A stretch of DNA of 64,000 nucleotides from Reticulascus tulasneorum (taxonomy: Eukaryota > Ascomycota > Sordariomycetes > Glomerellales > Reticulascaceae), in assembly GCA_001557505.1 (NCBI GenBank), contig LSAX01000004.1, positions 2,914,001 to 2,978,000 on the forward strand. Direction: 5' to 3'. The notes beneath the pieces were generated by a model. That model had not been told where the DNA came from. It did no database searches and saw only the letters and a program-made list of their open reading frames with translations. This document shows positions 12,244 to 24,143 of this stretch, piece by piece. The position numbers and the translations under genes are program-made. Within the stretch, counting starts at the first letter, position 1. Each line of letters starts with the position of its first letter.

Positions 12244-14240
12244 ATGGATTCTGTTCAGGGAATCCTTCTTATCCCCCCAGACAGGGGCCAAATTCTGGGC
12301 CGGGCTGTATGGAAGGTATGCGCGATCACCACTACCGCAGACAGTGAAAAAACCGGAGCTTGTCATGAGATTCTAACTGTCCCCCGTGTTAGCCTCGCTT
12401 CGTCGTCGTAGGGAAACGGAATACTCAAAAAGACAGCGGCGGTCTTAGCCTGTCTCAGGTCATGAACCCGAGTCGCATGCGCGACACGAATCACAAAGGC
12501 GCTGCGCAGTCCGCCGCCGCCAATGACGAATACGTTATTTCAATGTTCAAGTCCAAGGTGAGGCTCGCCGCGACCGAGTTCTCGGGCTCCAACCTAAGCC
12601 TCCTGACTTCGCAGGACGATTGGGAACCGTCCCACCAGTATCCCGTCAGCTCCGTCGTGGACTGCCAGGTACAGATGCTTGCCCACCGCAAACAAGGGCC
12701 CGTCCTCCCTACCCTCGTCATAACCATTAGCGACAGGGAACGAAAACGCCGATCGAGCAGAGCCGCTGGTCTGATATCAAACAAGGAGGCCGGCTCCACT
12801 ACCTTGTGGTTCCGCACGCCTCCAGATGACCATCACCTCAGTCTCCATGAGTGGGCGCGCTTCATCCTCTCAAAGAAGCTGCCCATGAGCCCCGACAGCC
12901 CCGCTTCCCCCGCTTTCATAAACCCCTTCGCGCCTCGCGTGCGAGACGGGAACGAGTACTTCCCCCGCCCTGGCAGTGGCAATCCCAACTCCCGCTCCGC
13001 AATCCCACCCAAAGGCTCGAACCCTACACAAGCGTCCGGTCGAGACCGCGATCGGCCGGTTACATTCAGCTCACAATCACCGAGTTTACGGTCCAAACGA
13101 AGCGATATATCATCTCCCTCCAGTACCACATACCCCGCGCCAATGGGCTACCCGAACCACGGCCGGGACAACTACACTACCGTTCTTCCCACAGATCTTC
13201 CCTCGCCGGTGGGAACGCTTGGGGAATACCAGGGTGAGTTCATCGAGGGCTGGACAGCCGCGCAGGGTAGATCCTCCGCTGTCAGCTCACCGATCCGAGG
13301 CCGAGGCAGCGTGAGCTCTCAGGCTCAGCAGCTTCCAGGGGCAGACTCGAGCTCGCCCCCTGGCCCGCGGGAAACGATTCTCGACAGAGCATTTCAACTG
13401 AGGTGCATTCCCGGATCCGAGAAGGCAGTTCTCGGCGAAGAAAAGCTCACCTCTTTGGCGCGATTCGATGCTCTCATGCGGGAGGCGGACGAGAAGCGAA
13501 AACAGCTAGACGTGGAGGCAAAGGCAGAAAAGGCTGCCATGCGGAGCGCTTGGGACCTGGACGAAGACTCCGACGAAGACGAAGGCGGTGACGAAGAAGA
13601 GGATGAGGATGACGACGATGATGACGATGAGGGACAGGACGATCTGGCCCACGACTCGGACAGTCACAGGCAGACTCTAATCCCACCGACTGCTCAGAGA
13701 GCCCTGGAATTTATTGCCAGCCGCCACAACTCACCCCGGAGCCCTCGCTCGCCCATGTTGGGAAACCCGGCGACCTTCAGTCCGCCACTGGATAGCACAG
13801 CCATGGCATCGCCATTAAGACCATACACGGCTCACACCAAACAGCGCCCCAATGTGGCCCAAAGGACTCACAGCCAACCACAGTTGGCTCAAGACAGGCT
13901 AGACGTGCCATCCTCATCATCTGGTAAGACATCCGAAGACGGAGGCTCACGGCCGAGCGGCGAGAAGCGTACGTCGAGCTCCAGTGCCAAGAGACTGAGC
14001 TTCACGGAGTTCACCAAACGTCTCTCAAGCACCAGCAGCTTACTTCTCGTCCAGACCAATGCGAGCGGCGGGAGCAGCCGCGGAAGCAGCGAATTCGACC
14101 CAAATCAATCGCCGGTACCTCGGGGTACTTTGAACGCTAGGGGCATCCCTCCTCGTCCAGCCGATCGTGAGCGGGAGGAGTGGGAAAAGCGATGTGCATG
14201 GAGGGGGAGCGTTGGATTCAGCGAGGGCGGCTTCCTATAA
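12244..14240 (+). CDS. PH-like-domain protein with long disordered tail
   Basis: Two exons, 12244-12315 and 12393-14240, join in phase through a GTATGC...TTCTAAC...TTAG intron to give 639 residues. This start is preferred to the in-frame ATG at 12462 because it supplies the first strands of the fold (GILLIPPDRGQILGRAVWK, then PRFVVVG). Residues 1-165 resemble a pleckstrin-homology fold, ending in an amphipathic helix with a conserved-position Trp (LHEWARFIL). The rest is Ser/Pro-rich and probably disordered, with a charged helix near 380-410 and an almost pure Asp/Glu run near 411-442. PH domains bind phosphoinositides or proteins, so membrane or cortex association is an inference. No named orthologue is recognised. 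The upstream region is unusually long and repeat-rich, suggesting complex regulation. Confidence 0.75.
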
Positions 14241-15221
14241 CGACCGACTGCACACCCATCGCATCAACCTCACACTCCTCTACATGAGCACGACACTTCA
14301 CACCTTATCCTCACCAGCGCACTTACTTGATACGACTCTCTCTTACCGGAAAAAAACGGGGGTGGCCATGCTGTACGATTTGATCTCATTGATACCACTG
14401 TTGTTCCACCATCACGACTTATGATGCCCCGGGGTATGGGATTTACCACAGGGAAGACTCGGCGTTCGATATCCATTTCTGTGCTTGTTTTTTGTTAGCT
14501 GTTGTCATTTTTCGCTCGACTCATCATGTACGCATGCCCACATTTACCGTGGGCGCGGGGGGGTTTTAAAGTAGAGGGAGCATCTTAGGGGACGCGGAGT
14601 ATTTTGAACAGCTCCAGGCACTGGTGGGTGTCCGTGGCACAGCATATATACACAAACTCTCTCACATTTACATATATACCTGGCAGGTAATGAATACGAT
14701 ATAGGTGTTTGTGTCTGGGGTTCTCCTCATAGCGGGACGACGCAAGGGGGACGTGGCATGGCATGATATGACATGGGCGTGGGCGTGGGCGTGTCCGTGC
14801 GACCTACGAATTAATGATACCTGCTTTTACGCTTTCTCAATGAAAAAGAATAATTTTGAAAATTGCAAGTTTTAACGTTTGGGATATCTGCGGTGCTGGG
14901 GAAAATGGCTTTGTGCCTTGCCCTATACGCCGAAAGCGCTTCCCGTGTGCGTTATGGCAAATGCAAGTTGTGTGTGCCGGGCCCGCCTACCCAAGAAGGA
15001 GAAGTCAAACATATGGGATGTAACTGTAAAAGAGTTCGCCTCCGTGGCACCAATCACCCCCGGTTCATCGCGTGGGCATTCGAACCGACCCGGCAATCCA
15101 TCCGGAAACCCGCCCCCGCCATATCATACATGTACACTCACTCAAACTTTACTAAATAGGTACAAGTTCCCTCTTACGAATCCCCCAACGCAGTCCCGAA
15201 CGATTGACAGCCGAGGCCAGA
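14241..15221. other. intergenic, convergent 3' ends
   Basis: This 980-bp space lies between the 3' ends of the PH-like gene and the carboxypeptidase gene. It contains GGGCGT repeats near 14774-14793 and no supported gene. Confidence 0.6.
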
Positions 15222-17479
15222 TCATGACGCAGTCCAAGCTGGCTCGACAACTACGAAGTTCTCCACGACGGCCGAGCCGTCGGCCAGCGCGGCGAGCTGG
15301 GCGTCAGTGCACTGCCCAGGCTTGAGGGGCGGGTGCAGTGTGTAGCAGAAGATGGGCTTTGGCTCCGCGGGCGGCGCATTGGTGATGTCGCGGATCGAGG
15401 CGGGGCCGGCGGTGGAGTGGTCCGAGGTCGAGGAGATGGCGACCTGGCCTGTGGCGATGTCCTTGTGCTGCAGGGCGCGCATGAAGATTTCGTAGGATGC
15501 CTCGGGCTGGTAGTAGGGGACTGGATCACCGTAAGCTTCTGTACTGTCTCCTCTAGAAGGCGGCACGAGGGGATGGGAAACATGCCCGGCGGACAGGAAG
15601 TATGGACACGAGCGACAAGAGGGGGAGGAACTTACTCTCATGCCCGGCCTGGTACACCCTCGTGAACGAGAAATGCCCATGCTGCCTGGTCTTTCCGAAG
15701 ACACTCGGAATCGCATCAAGCGCCAGATCGGTATATCCCGCCGCCGCGAAGCCCGCCGCACCGGCATGCTCGACCGCGAGGGAGACCAACTCGCCGCCGA
15801 GCCAGTTGCATCGGAAGTCGCGGTCGCCGTAGGCCAGCGTGACGGGGACGCCGGCGTCGAGGAGCCGACCGATCTCTTCGAGGAAGCCGCCGCGGAGGAA
15901 ATCGCCGTCGACGAAGTAGTCTTGCTTTCTGTTAGCGAATCCTGGAAGTAAGGCGGGGGGGGGGGTGATGATGCCGAGGAGACGGGGTTGTAGAGGGGGA
16001 GCAGGGAAGGCACATACTCTGCGTGACGGCGTCGCCGTAATTGCTGTAATTCACTTTGGCGCCGAGCTCCTCCATCACCTCTTCGCGATTCAAGAAGCCG
16101 ATCGAGTATGGCGTGGGGAACTGCTCGGCCCAATTCTGCGCAATATCAAACGGATTCAACTGCATCACACAGTCAGTGGTCCATGCCATACCCGATCAAC
16201 CGCCTGCCCAAGGGGGTCCAGCAAAACTTACACCAGATGCCTCGGCCGGCTGGTATACCATCACCCAGCAGATCTGGAACGCGGCCAAACACGCCGGATA
16301 CACCTCCGGGTTGGCGCCGTAGTTCTCCGGATCCAGCTCCGCGGCCAGAGTCCGGCACTGCACCATTTGGTCGCGGCAGCCGCCCGGCTCCTCAAAGATG
16401 GACCGCACGGTGGTCGCAACTTCTTCCGAGTACACTTCAATGCCGTACGTGTTGTTGCGGGCAAAGTCCCAGAAGGAGGGGCCCTGGACCAGGAAGTCGA
16501 CGGCGCCCGAGATGATGCCGATGTGGTCGATGGCAATGGGGTAGGGGCCGCCGTTGCAGGTGCGTTTATTGGTCGAGTTGGAGAGGGCTTGGGTCTGGGA
16601 CATGAAGTGGGTTGCGAAGCCCGGGATCCAGTGGCCGCCGCTACCAAGAATTAGTTCTTTCTATCCAGAAGATGCGATCGGGTGCAACGAGGGACGCACT
16701 AAGACTGGGACCAGAGGGAGATGCTTTCCCGACGGTAGTCGTCGAATTGCGGCTCCGCCAGCCAGGTCTGCATAACGTCCCATAGCACGCGGGCCGCGTT
16801 GGCGGTAGTGTTGGCGTTCTTGCTGGGGTCCTGTGAGCTAAAATACCCATCCACGTAGATATCGTCGCCAAGAGGCTGGCCGTCGAGGATGATGGAGCCA
16901 TTGACGATCCCGACTTTCCCTTTCGTCGGCGTATCATAGCTGTACCCCGTCTGCACGGGCTGGTCGATATACAGCATGTTGGCGTAGTTGTTCCAAGACC
17001 ATTCATTCAGCTCGGTAGTCCGCGAATCGTCCAGCACACGGCACGGTCCGTTTTCGCCGATTGCCTGCAACGGTCAGTCTATCCTGCCTCTCTCTCGACG
17101 TCACTGCCAAGGGGCCCAACCTGATCGATGGATGGTGATCCGGGGCCGCCGTTGAACCAGAGCGTCAGGGGCGCGCTCTTGGGATCATGGCGCGATTCAA
17201 AGAACCAGAAGAACGTGTTCTGCTCGTAGGGGAAGAGATCGCTGGGCGGTGTTGTCACATATCCGCTGTAAGACCTGACTCCGGGCGTGGTCTCGCAGAT
17301 GTTTGTCTGCGTTTGTTAGCCCTGCTTCCCAATCATTGAGTTCCCAGGACTGAAAAGAGGAAATATCTCACCTCTTTGAACGTCACACCATGAGAGTGTC
17401 TTTTCCCCGGCGCAGCAGTGGCATAACTCGAGCTCGCCAACAAGGCGACGAACGCCGACTTCCAAAGCTGTCTCAGCAT
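15222..17479 (-). CDS. secreted serine carboxypeptidase, peptidase family S10
   Basis: Removes C-terminal residues from peptides, probably outside the cell or in the vacuole. Seven exons on the minus strand: 17479-17372, 17306-17121, 17064-16700, 16640-16232, 16159-16018, 15920-15636 and 15520-15222, giving 597 residues. The first 23 residues form a signal peptide ([19 protein letters not shown]). S10 landmarks are the oxyanion segment WFNGGPGS, Ser219 in SQSYGG, Asp438 in [10 protein letters not shown] and His497 in YQAGHE. The last intron was placed so that GHE continues as IPYYQPE, the usual family sequence; the acceptor of exon 6 (GCAAG) is less certain. Most S10 enzymes have Glu just before the nucleophile; here it is Gln. 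The gene resembles fungal carboxypeptidase S1 homologues in the [15 protein letters not shown] segment. Confidence 0.9.
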
Positions 17480-19367
17480 GGTTGATCGCTAACACACTGT
17501 CCTCCTTCACGATACTTTCAAGAATCTAAACAAAACAAGAGGGTTGGCAACAGGTCAAGAAGCACACTAAAAAGCTATAGCGGAAAGAGCAAACCGTCGA
17601 AGATAGCTATTCAGAACAACATCAACTACTCTCCTATCATTAGGAGCGAGGAACACAGGCCCGTCTTATAGACAAGTGAAACAATAAGCCCGATTAACAT
17701 GTCCATCCATTGACGAGTGAAATTAAACCCACCCCCAAAGCAGTCCTCAATAGACAAGGCACACAATAGCACAGCGCGGAGCTACATGGGCGCCGTGCCG
17801 CATGGGATAAAAGCCCAACTCTACTGGCGCACGATCCAGGTTGAGCCGCTCTTGGACGAGGCTCATCGCAACCCGGGAGTGACGACGACTATCCCCCCAT
17901 CTCAGCTCTACGGCAAGGGCAGTTCAAGTCATTTACCAAGCCTCTCTGGCTTCAGGGCGCTGATCCTACGGAGCCGATCACTCGGCGGCCGCGCAACGGG
18001 ATCTTGGTTCAAACCTTGGCGGCGTTGAAGGGCCCCATACACGGCTCTGGCTGATTTGCTCGCTCGGGCGGTTGACGTAAAAACAAGAGCGTGAGAAATT
18101 GGCTGGGGGGGCTCCATAGCCCATGCAGCCCTACGGTTGATTTCCCGTAATGCAACAGAAGAGACCCAGGGATTCCAGGCATGTGCAAAGTGTTACCATC
18201 AGATTTTCGACCGCGTGTCAAGCTTTGTAGGATCTGATGTACAAACGATATTTACCGATGTGTCCAATGGGAGTGCCCCAGAAATGGAGACCTTTCCCAT
18301 CATATGGGCACCTCTCCGCATTGGCCGTGGGTCATTTGCAGGGATAGGCATCCCATTAACGGCCCAGAGTCCAGCTCGAAACGAGGCGCATTCATACAGA
18401 AGTTAGCTAATTATATGGATCCCAGGGCTGAGGCATCTCAGCCAAGACTTGGTACCTTATTCACGATTGTGATGATCATCATCATCCCCTTCCTTCCATT
18501 CATTCTGTCATGGTGACACAGCTTGCGAAGAGCCATATTCACATTCCACATTCCACATTCCACACAGCATCATATTGAGGTACTAAACAGGCCACGTAAT
18601 TTCAGTTGAGGCATTTGAAATTCCCAGCCGCCCGTCAGATCGGAATTGAGCCATCATAAAGCAGTTGTGCTCGCGCTATTAGTGGACGCCACACTCTAAG
18701 CCTACCTTCTAGAAAACATCCAGAATAACGGCTGAGGCGTCTTCCTGGGCCATTGATGGCCAACAGTTTGCCCTCATCAAGCTCATTTACCATCAAGGTT
18801 CCATGTGTCTTGTCTGCTGTTCCACCCGCGCCAGCGAGCTTTATCACTTGCATGCAGGTATCCGAGACAAATGGGCTCTATCTCTTTCTTTTGGACAACA
18901 TGCACCACTTTGATGGCGATCCTTGGGATGATAATATGATTATGGCGTGTAAACTGTGTAGTCTGGCTTGCTTGCCTACCCTGGTTCTTCTGTGTTACAA
19001 CGACAGTCTGGGGCGCAGCCGAGGAAGTGCTGCCCTCATCCCTGCCGCCCCCGTCAACTATTTGCTAACTGTGGCCCCCAGAGCAAGCAACCCGACTTCG
19101 GGTATATCTGCACAAGATTCTTCGAAATACTCGATGGTCCCCTCCTCTGTGCGGCTTTTCGCTTCTACAAACAAGTAACTTTTTTGACAGATGCTTCCAC
19201 AGCGCCTACCTCCAGACCTACTTCAGCACGGTGCTGACTCCTATTCCTGCTCTGAGACTCCTCGAACAAGCAGTGCATTGCTGATGTCGTTCCACGCCAT
19301 CTTCGCTTCTACGACAGACAGACTGAACCCGCTCCTACAGCATCCAAACGACTGATGCTTGATGCTC
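17480..19367. other. intergenic, no supported gene
   Basis: This 1.9-kb space holds the carboxypeptidase promoter at its left side and the Cse1 3' end at its right. A short ATTCCAC tandem repeat sits near 18543-18564 and a CAT-rich run near 18475. The open frames (for example 18753-19178 plus) show no family features. Confidence 0.55.
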
Positions 19368-22300
19368 CTAGCGCAGGTACTGGGCCAGAGCTTGCTGTTG
19401 TTCTGGGCTGAGTCGGGTGTTGATGAAGCCTGAGATTGCTCCATTATGGCGCGTGTTCGCTGCGCCAATGTACTCGCTAACCCAGCTAGTCACATTCGTG
19501 ATTTCGGGATAGTCGTCGCGAGCAATCACCCTGCACGTGTTGAGTGCCGTGTACGACATTCCGAAACCAACGTCATCGACATCTGCCTCCGCGATAATCT
19601 CGTCACCCAGTCCCGCCGACACAACCGGCGGGTTGATTAGCAACGCCAAAAGGACACCACAGGTGTTTGCCCAACCCTTCTGAAATTTCTGTGCAAATGC
19701 TTGCGATTCACAGAGCGTCTTGGTGAGACTGACAACCGCAAGCTTGCGGTCGATCGGCTTGGCCAGCTTTTCTGTTTCCTTGATAACAAACGTCGGGTAG
19801 ATACTGGTAAACAATCCGGCTTGTATCTGCTCCGCGTGCCTCATGAAGTAGTCCGCTCCGTAACCTGCCTCAACGCGTGATGAAACAAGGTGGTAAAATC
19901 TCGCGAACCGCAGTTTTAGGGAATCTGGGGGCTGGCCCTGAAGTTTTCCCACGATGAGACTGAGAATCGTACCGAAATATTGATCCAATACCGCCCTGAA
20001 TATGTTAGCTCCAAGACTCACTGAGTTATCACAAAACGAAGCCGCAAACTCACGGTTGGAAAGATTTCACAATAGCCTCGATGATATCGAAGGCATAATG
20101 CTGGAACTTTTTGATCGAGACCAGCCTCTGGAAGATGCCAAGAATCTGCTCCAACTTGTTGTCCGAGACGATATATGGGGCGGTGGCCGGGATCATGGCG
20201 GACAAGAGGCGTGTGAGGGCCGGGACGCTGCCTCTTGTCTCCCAGAGAGCAGGCAACAGGATGGGCGACAAAAATGCCTTGTAATTCTCCGAAACAGCGT
20301 TGGCAGGACTGGACTCTAAAAGCTGCGCGAGGATCTGGAAGACGTATTGGAGAAATTCTACGAAATGGTTAGCCTTTACGAGGAATCAAGAGCACACCAG
20401 AGACTTACCCGTGACATCTTCCACGACGATTTGGTTGAAAGGTTCCCACAATCGTTGATTGAATAACCCAGCACTTGTTGCCGAACAGTATCTGTTCCCT
20501 GTCAGTATCTTTGAAGCACGGGGTGAGCATGCTTTTCTCTTACCTGACAAGAGCTCCAAGGGCCTCGAAGTGGTAGTAGTAGAATCTTGGGTTGCTCGGA
20601 TTCTGCTTTATCATGTTCGTGATGGCTACTAGGTGATTCAAGATGCCATCTACCATGGGGGTAGCACCATCCTTGATAACAATGAGAATTCTCATGACGC
20701 ATCTCATCAAAAACTCGTTCTCTTGAAGCTTGGCTGGCGTTCTCTCCTTTTCTATTAACTTGAAGAGGTGATCGAGGAGGTCCTTTGCGAAAGGCTGGAT
20801 ATCTTCCCGAGGGAACATGGGCTTGCCAGAGTCGTCGAGGAGGAAAAGCACCCGCTCTACCGCAATTGCCGCGTACGAGTACACAACATAGTTTGTCGAT
20901 GCCAGGTTCTGGATCAAGGGAGGGAATGCTAGCTTCCATTGCTCCTTCGTCAGTTGACTGCGAAATGTGTGCAAGTATTTGATCGCGTCTACTTTGGCAA
21001 TCGGCTCTACTCCTTGGCTGGCCATCAGGTCCGACGCGATGTTTTGCTCGAAGAAGTCGACCACATTGACTAGGGGATTGATTGTCTTGACACCCTGGGC
21101 TGCGGTGACCGATCCTTTTGCGGCGATGGATATGAACAGGTAGATGGCAGTGTCCTTCGCCTTCCAGTCTGATTGTCCTTGGGCCAAGTAGTGGCCGATG
21201 TATTTGGAGACGACACCGGTGACTAGCTGCTCAAACCGCTCCTGCAACTTTCTCAGGAAGTCTGTTGCAGATCGACGCCTGGAGTCAGTGTCTGACCCCT
21301 CAAGATCTCGGCGAATGAACTCAATAGGCTCATCCTCGAACAGTTCAAGATCGGATTCCCGCAGCGCTACATTAGGTAAGACAACCTTCTCTACAACTTG
21401 GCCCAACACAGCCTCGTCGTTAAAATTTCCGGAATGTTGGTTGGTCCCAGCGATGGCTGTCAGGAAATGCAAAGCCTTGCTGACGATCAGATCATATTTG
21501 GTCTCCAATCCAGTGGAGGACAGCAGGTTCCACGTGCTTGTTATGAACGGCTGCGTATACTGTCCAAAATCCTCGTCATACTTCAGCGTGTAGAGCTCCA
21601 ATGCCTCGCAGATATCGGCCTTCACCGTGTCCATGACACTGACCTCCGAGTCGTCATCGGTCTCCAGCAAAGGATTCGTGTACGTAAGGTATTTGTGCAA
21701 CAGTGAAGAGATGGCGGCTAGGTTCTCCTCAAAGATTGGTGGCAGATCGTGAGACGATAGGTCATAAAAGATCTTTATCAAGAGACTCATAGTCTCGAAC
21801 CAACTCTGGAGGACATCCTTGTTCTGTCCATTCTGTGTAATTTGGTCGTCTGCTGTCTAATTTCGCATCATGTCAATGGCCCGTTTGCAACAGTTGAATG
21901 GGAAGGGTCAACTCACTATCAGTAGACCAAAAAAAGGTTGCGCAAAAGTTTGTATGACATGGTTGATCTCAGTGTATAGATCGTCGGTTCGGAAGAGCGG
22001 TCGCCACCGAGCAAAGATGGAATGTGCAACTTCGAGAACACCTTTGTTGACTCTAGGATCAGTTGCCGAGAATCGATCGACGAGTTCCTAGTGCTCCTGA
22101 TTAGCATTGCATGGCGTGTGGCTTCTGGCGAGATGCGAGAAAACATACTTGTGTCAAGGTATCCCATTTGGTCCAAAAGTCCGAGTCGGCGATAATGCTG
22201 ATGGACTCGCCAAGCTGTGTTTGAATGGTTGGAGGACAGGCAATCATCAGCCCAATAAGCTGCTGTTTGATGGTCTTCACCTCGTCCTCTGGAAGCCTGT

Positions 22301-22692
22301 AGTTGCCATCTTCGTCCTGTGGAGAGGCCCAGCAGTTAGCGAAGCTCGATGCAAGCGTGTCTGTCCATGCCTAGACGTTCGGTTCAACACATACAACATA
22401 GTTATTCCGAAGGAAATTCTTGAATGCTAGAGCTGCAGCCAATCTAGTCTTGATCGGAAGGGGATCGGAAGCGACAATGTTGAGCAGATGGAGGGAGTAT
22501 TGGGGTTTGAGCTGCTCTTGCTTCAAGGCGTTCTCAGCTGTTGCGCATTTGTTTATTAGTACCTAAACAAAACATTGGCGGGGTAGGGGGGGGGGGAGAA
22601 GGAGCTCAGGAGTGGTAGGCACCTTTTCTGTGCTGGGTAGAATCCAGAGTTGCATCCAGCAGCTGGGCAATGCTGCCCATAGTAGAAGCCAT
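19368..22692 (-). CDS. CSE1: exportin Cse1/CAS, importin-alpha re-exporter
   Basis: Carries importin-alpha back to the cytoplasm together with Ran-GTP. Eight exons on the minus strand (22692-22623, 22537-22395, 22316-22149, 22087-21917, 21856-20544, 20491-20409, 20357-20054, 19995-19368) join in phase to 959 residues, essentially the 960 of yeast Cse1. The start ATG at 22692 gives MASTMGSIAQLLDATL, typical of the family. The importin-beta N-terminal region follows (LLNIVASDPLPIKTRLAAAL, FKNFLRNNYV), then the CAS/Cse1 HEAT-repeat body and the C-terminal segment. Introns cluster at the 5' third and near the 3' end. Identity is confident from overall sequence and length. Confidence 0.95.
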
Positions 22693-24143
22693 CGTAAGTT
22701 TTGTCTGTGCGTGTCAGATGTCAAGTGATGGTGATGGGTTGCTGGTTTGGTTTGTCGGAGCTCTGAACTTTTTTTTTGGGTTGAGTTTGGGGGGGAGGTG
22801 GGTTGCTGTGGCCGTGAGGGACGAGGCTGCCGCTGGGGAGGAAGTGGTTCCGCGGGCGCAGGCACCAACGCCCTGAGAAGTGAGTGAGCAGCCTGGAAAG
22901 CTCCCGCGCACTTGGCCCGGGATGGCCCGAGCGTCAAGGCTGACAAAAAGCGCCCGTCCATTAATCCCGTACTGCTCACCTATAAACTTTACCTGACCCT
23001 TACCTGCATTATGGATACATAAAACACAATACATACGACAGGGAACTAGTTATTACCTTATGATGTATGGCGACCTTGGGGACCATATTTAATGCTCCCA
23101 TACACAAAGCTCATGATTAGTACCGCAGAGAACAAAAAGAGAGATAGTACTTTGCTACAATTCCCCTTAGTATCTTTTGAGCTACTCAATTTCCTCAACC
23201 TCAGATGAGAGGCAATGAAGCAGAAATGCATAGCACCAAAACCTGGTGGAGGCTAGCGACGTCTGATGTTTCCCGGGAGCACGGGTGGCCGAGCTGTCAT
23301 TGGCTGGAATGGAAGAACGATGCTGCGAGACAAAAGAGATGGGATCAGCTGGCCATTCATTGAATAATTAAATACCTGATTAGCACATTAACCTACCGTA
23401 CATACGTAGGTACCTTATCTTTACAGTGGGCCCGTCCTTCTACCCTGTGGAAAGTTCATCAATGTCCTGGAAAAGGCTCACGAGAAGAAACCCGCTAATG
23501 CCATGCAAGGTACTCTTCCCGCAGCCTTTTTAAACCACTGCTTTCCACTCCTCCCGTCGTCCCCTGATTTGACTGATTGAATGGATCAACTGCTGCAACT
23601 ATTTTCTCTGCTTCGACAAGCATCGTGAGGAACTCTGGAATGCCACCCGTGAACGCAAAGGTCTATTCTGCAGCCCCGACGATAATCCCGCCGCAACCGT
23701 TCTAATCTCCCGCCTTATCTACCTGGTCTGATCGACTGCAGGTAGCTGTTGTTCCTGTCGCCGCAGACGATCCTACCCCCCAAATTCTGGCCGCTGGCCT
23801 GCAGCTCGGCTCTTCGCCGTTGATGGGGTCTTCCGCCGAGTCTGTCCAGTAGCCTCCATCAGCAGCTCCTGCAGTTACCTTGCATCTTAATGTCGGCATA
23901 GCTGCGTGCTTGTGAGTTTCCCTATCCAGCCCTGTTTCCTTCTCCTGCTATTGCCCTATCAAACTTGCTTCCGAATTCCCCTTCCTTGCGACCCGGGAAG
24001 AAAACGCTGGAAGAAGAAGAAGAAGAAGAAGATTGGTTTCGTCCATGATCGTCATTACACATTCCGATGACACCATCTGCGTGCTCCTCGCCCATTGAAT
24101 TCTCCGCATGCCATGACGGACATCTCGGTGCAGCCTTGCTAAT
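22693..24143. other. divergent promoter region, CSE1 and TSC2
   Basis: This 1.45-kb space separates two genes that start in opposite directions, so it should hold both promoters. A 22-bp AAG repeat at 24011-24032 lies 112 bp before the TSC2 start, probably in the leader. No gene is seen. Confidence 0.65.
24011..24032. repeat. (AAG)7 microsatellite in TSC2 leader
   Basis: Seven AAG units on the plus strand, just upstream of the TSC2 start codon. Confidence 0.9.

Noticed and set aside
15520..15560. Alternative acceptor for the last carboxypeptidase exon that adds a short STEAYGDP segment
   Set aside because: Splicing at the CCAG just before the PYYQPE codons restores the family sequence directly after GHE.
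17976..18010. tRNA-like GGTTCAAACC segment
   Set aside because: The bases on either side cannot form a T-arm stem, and no acceptor or anticodon arm could be built around it.
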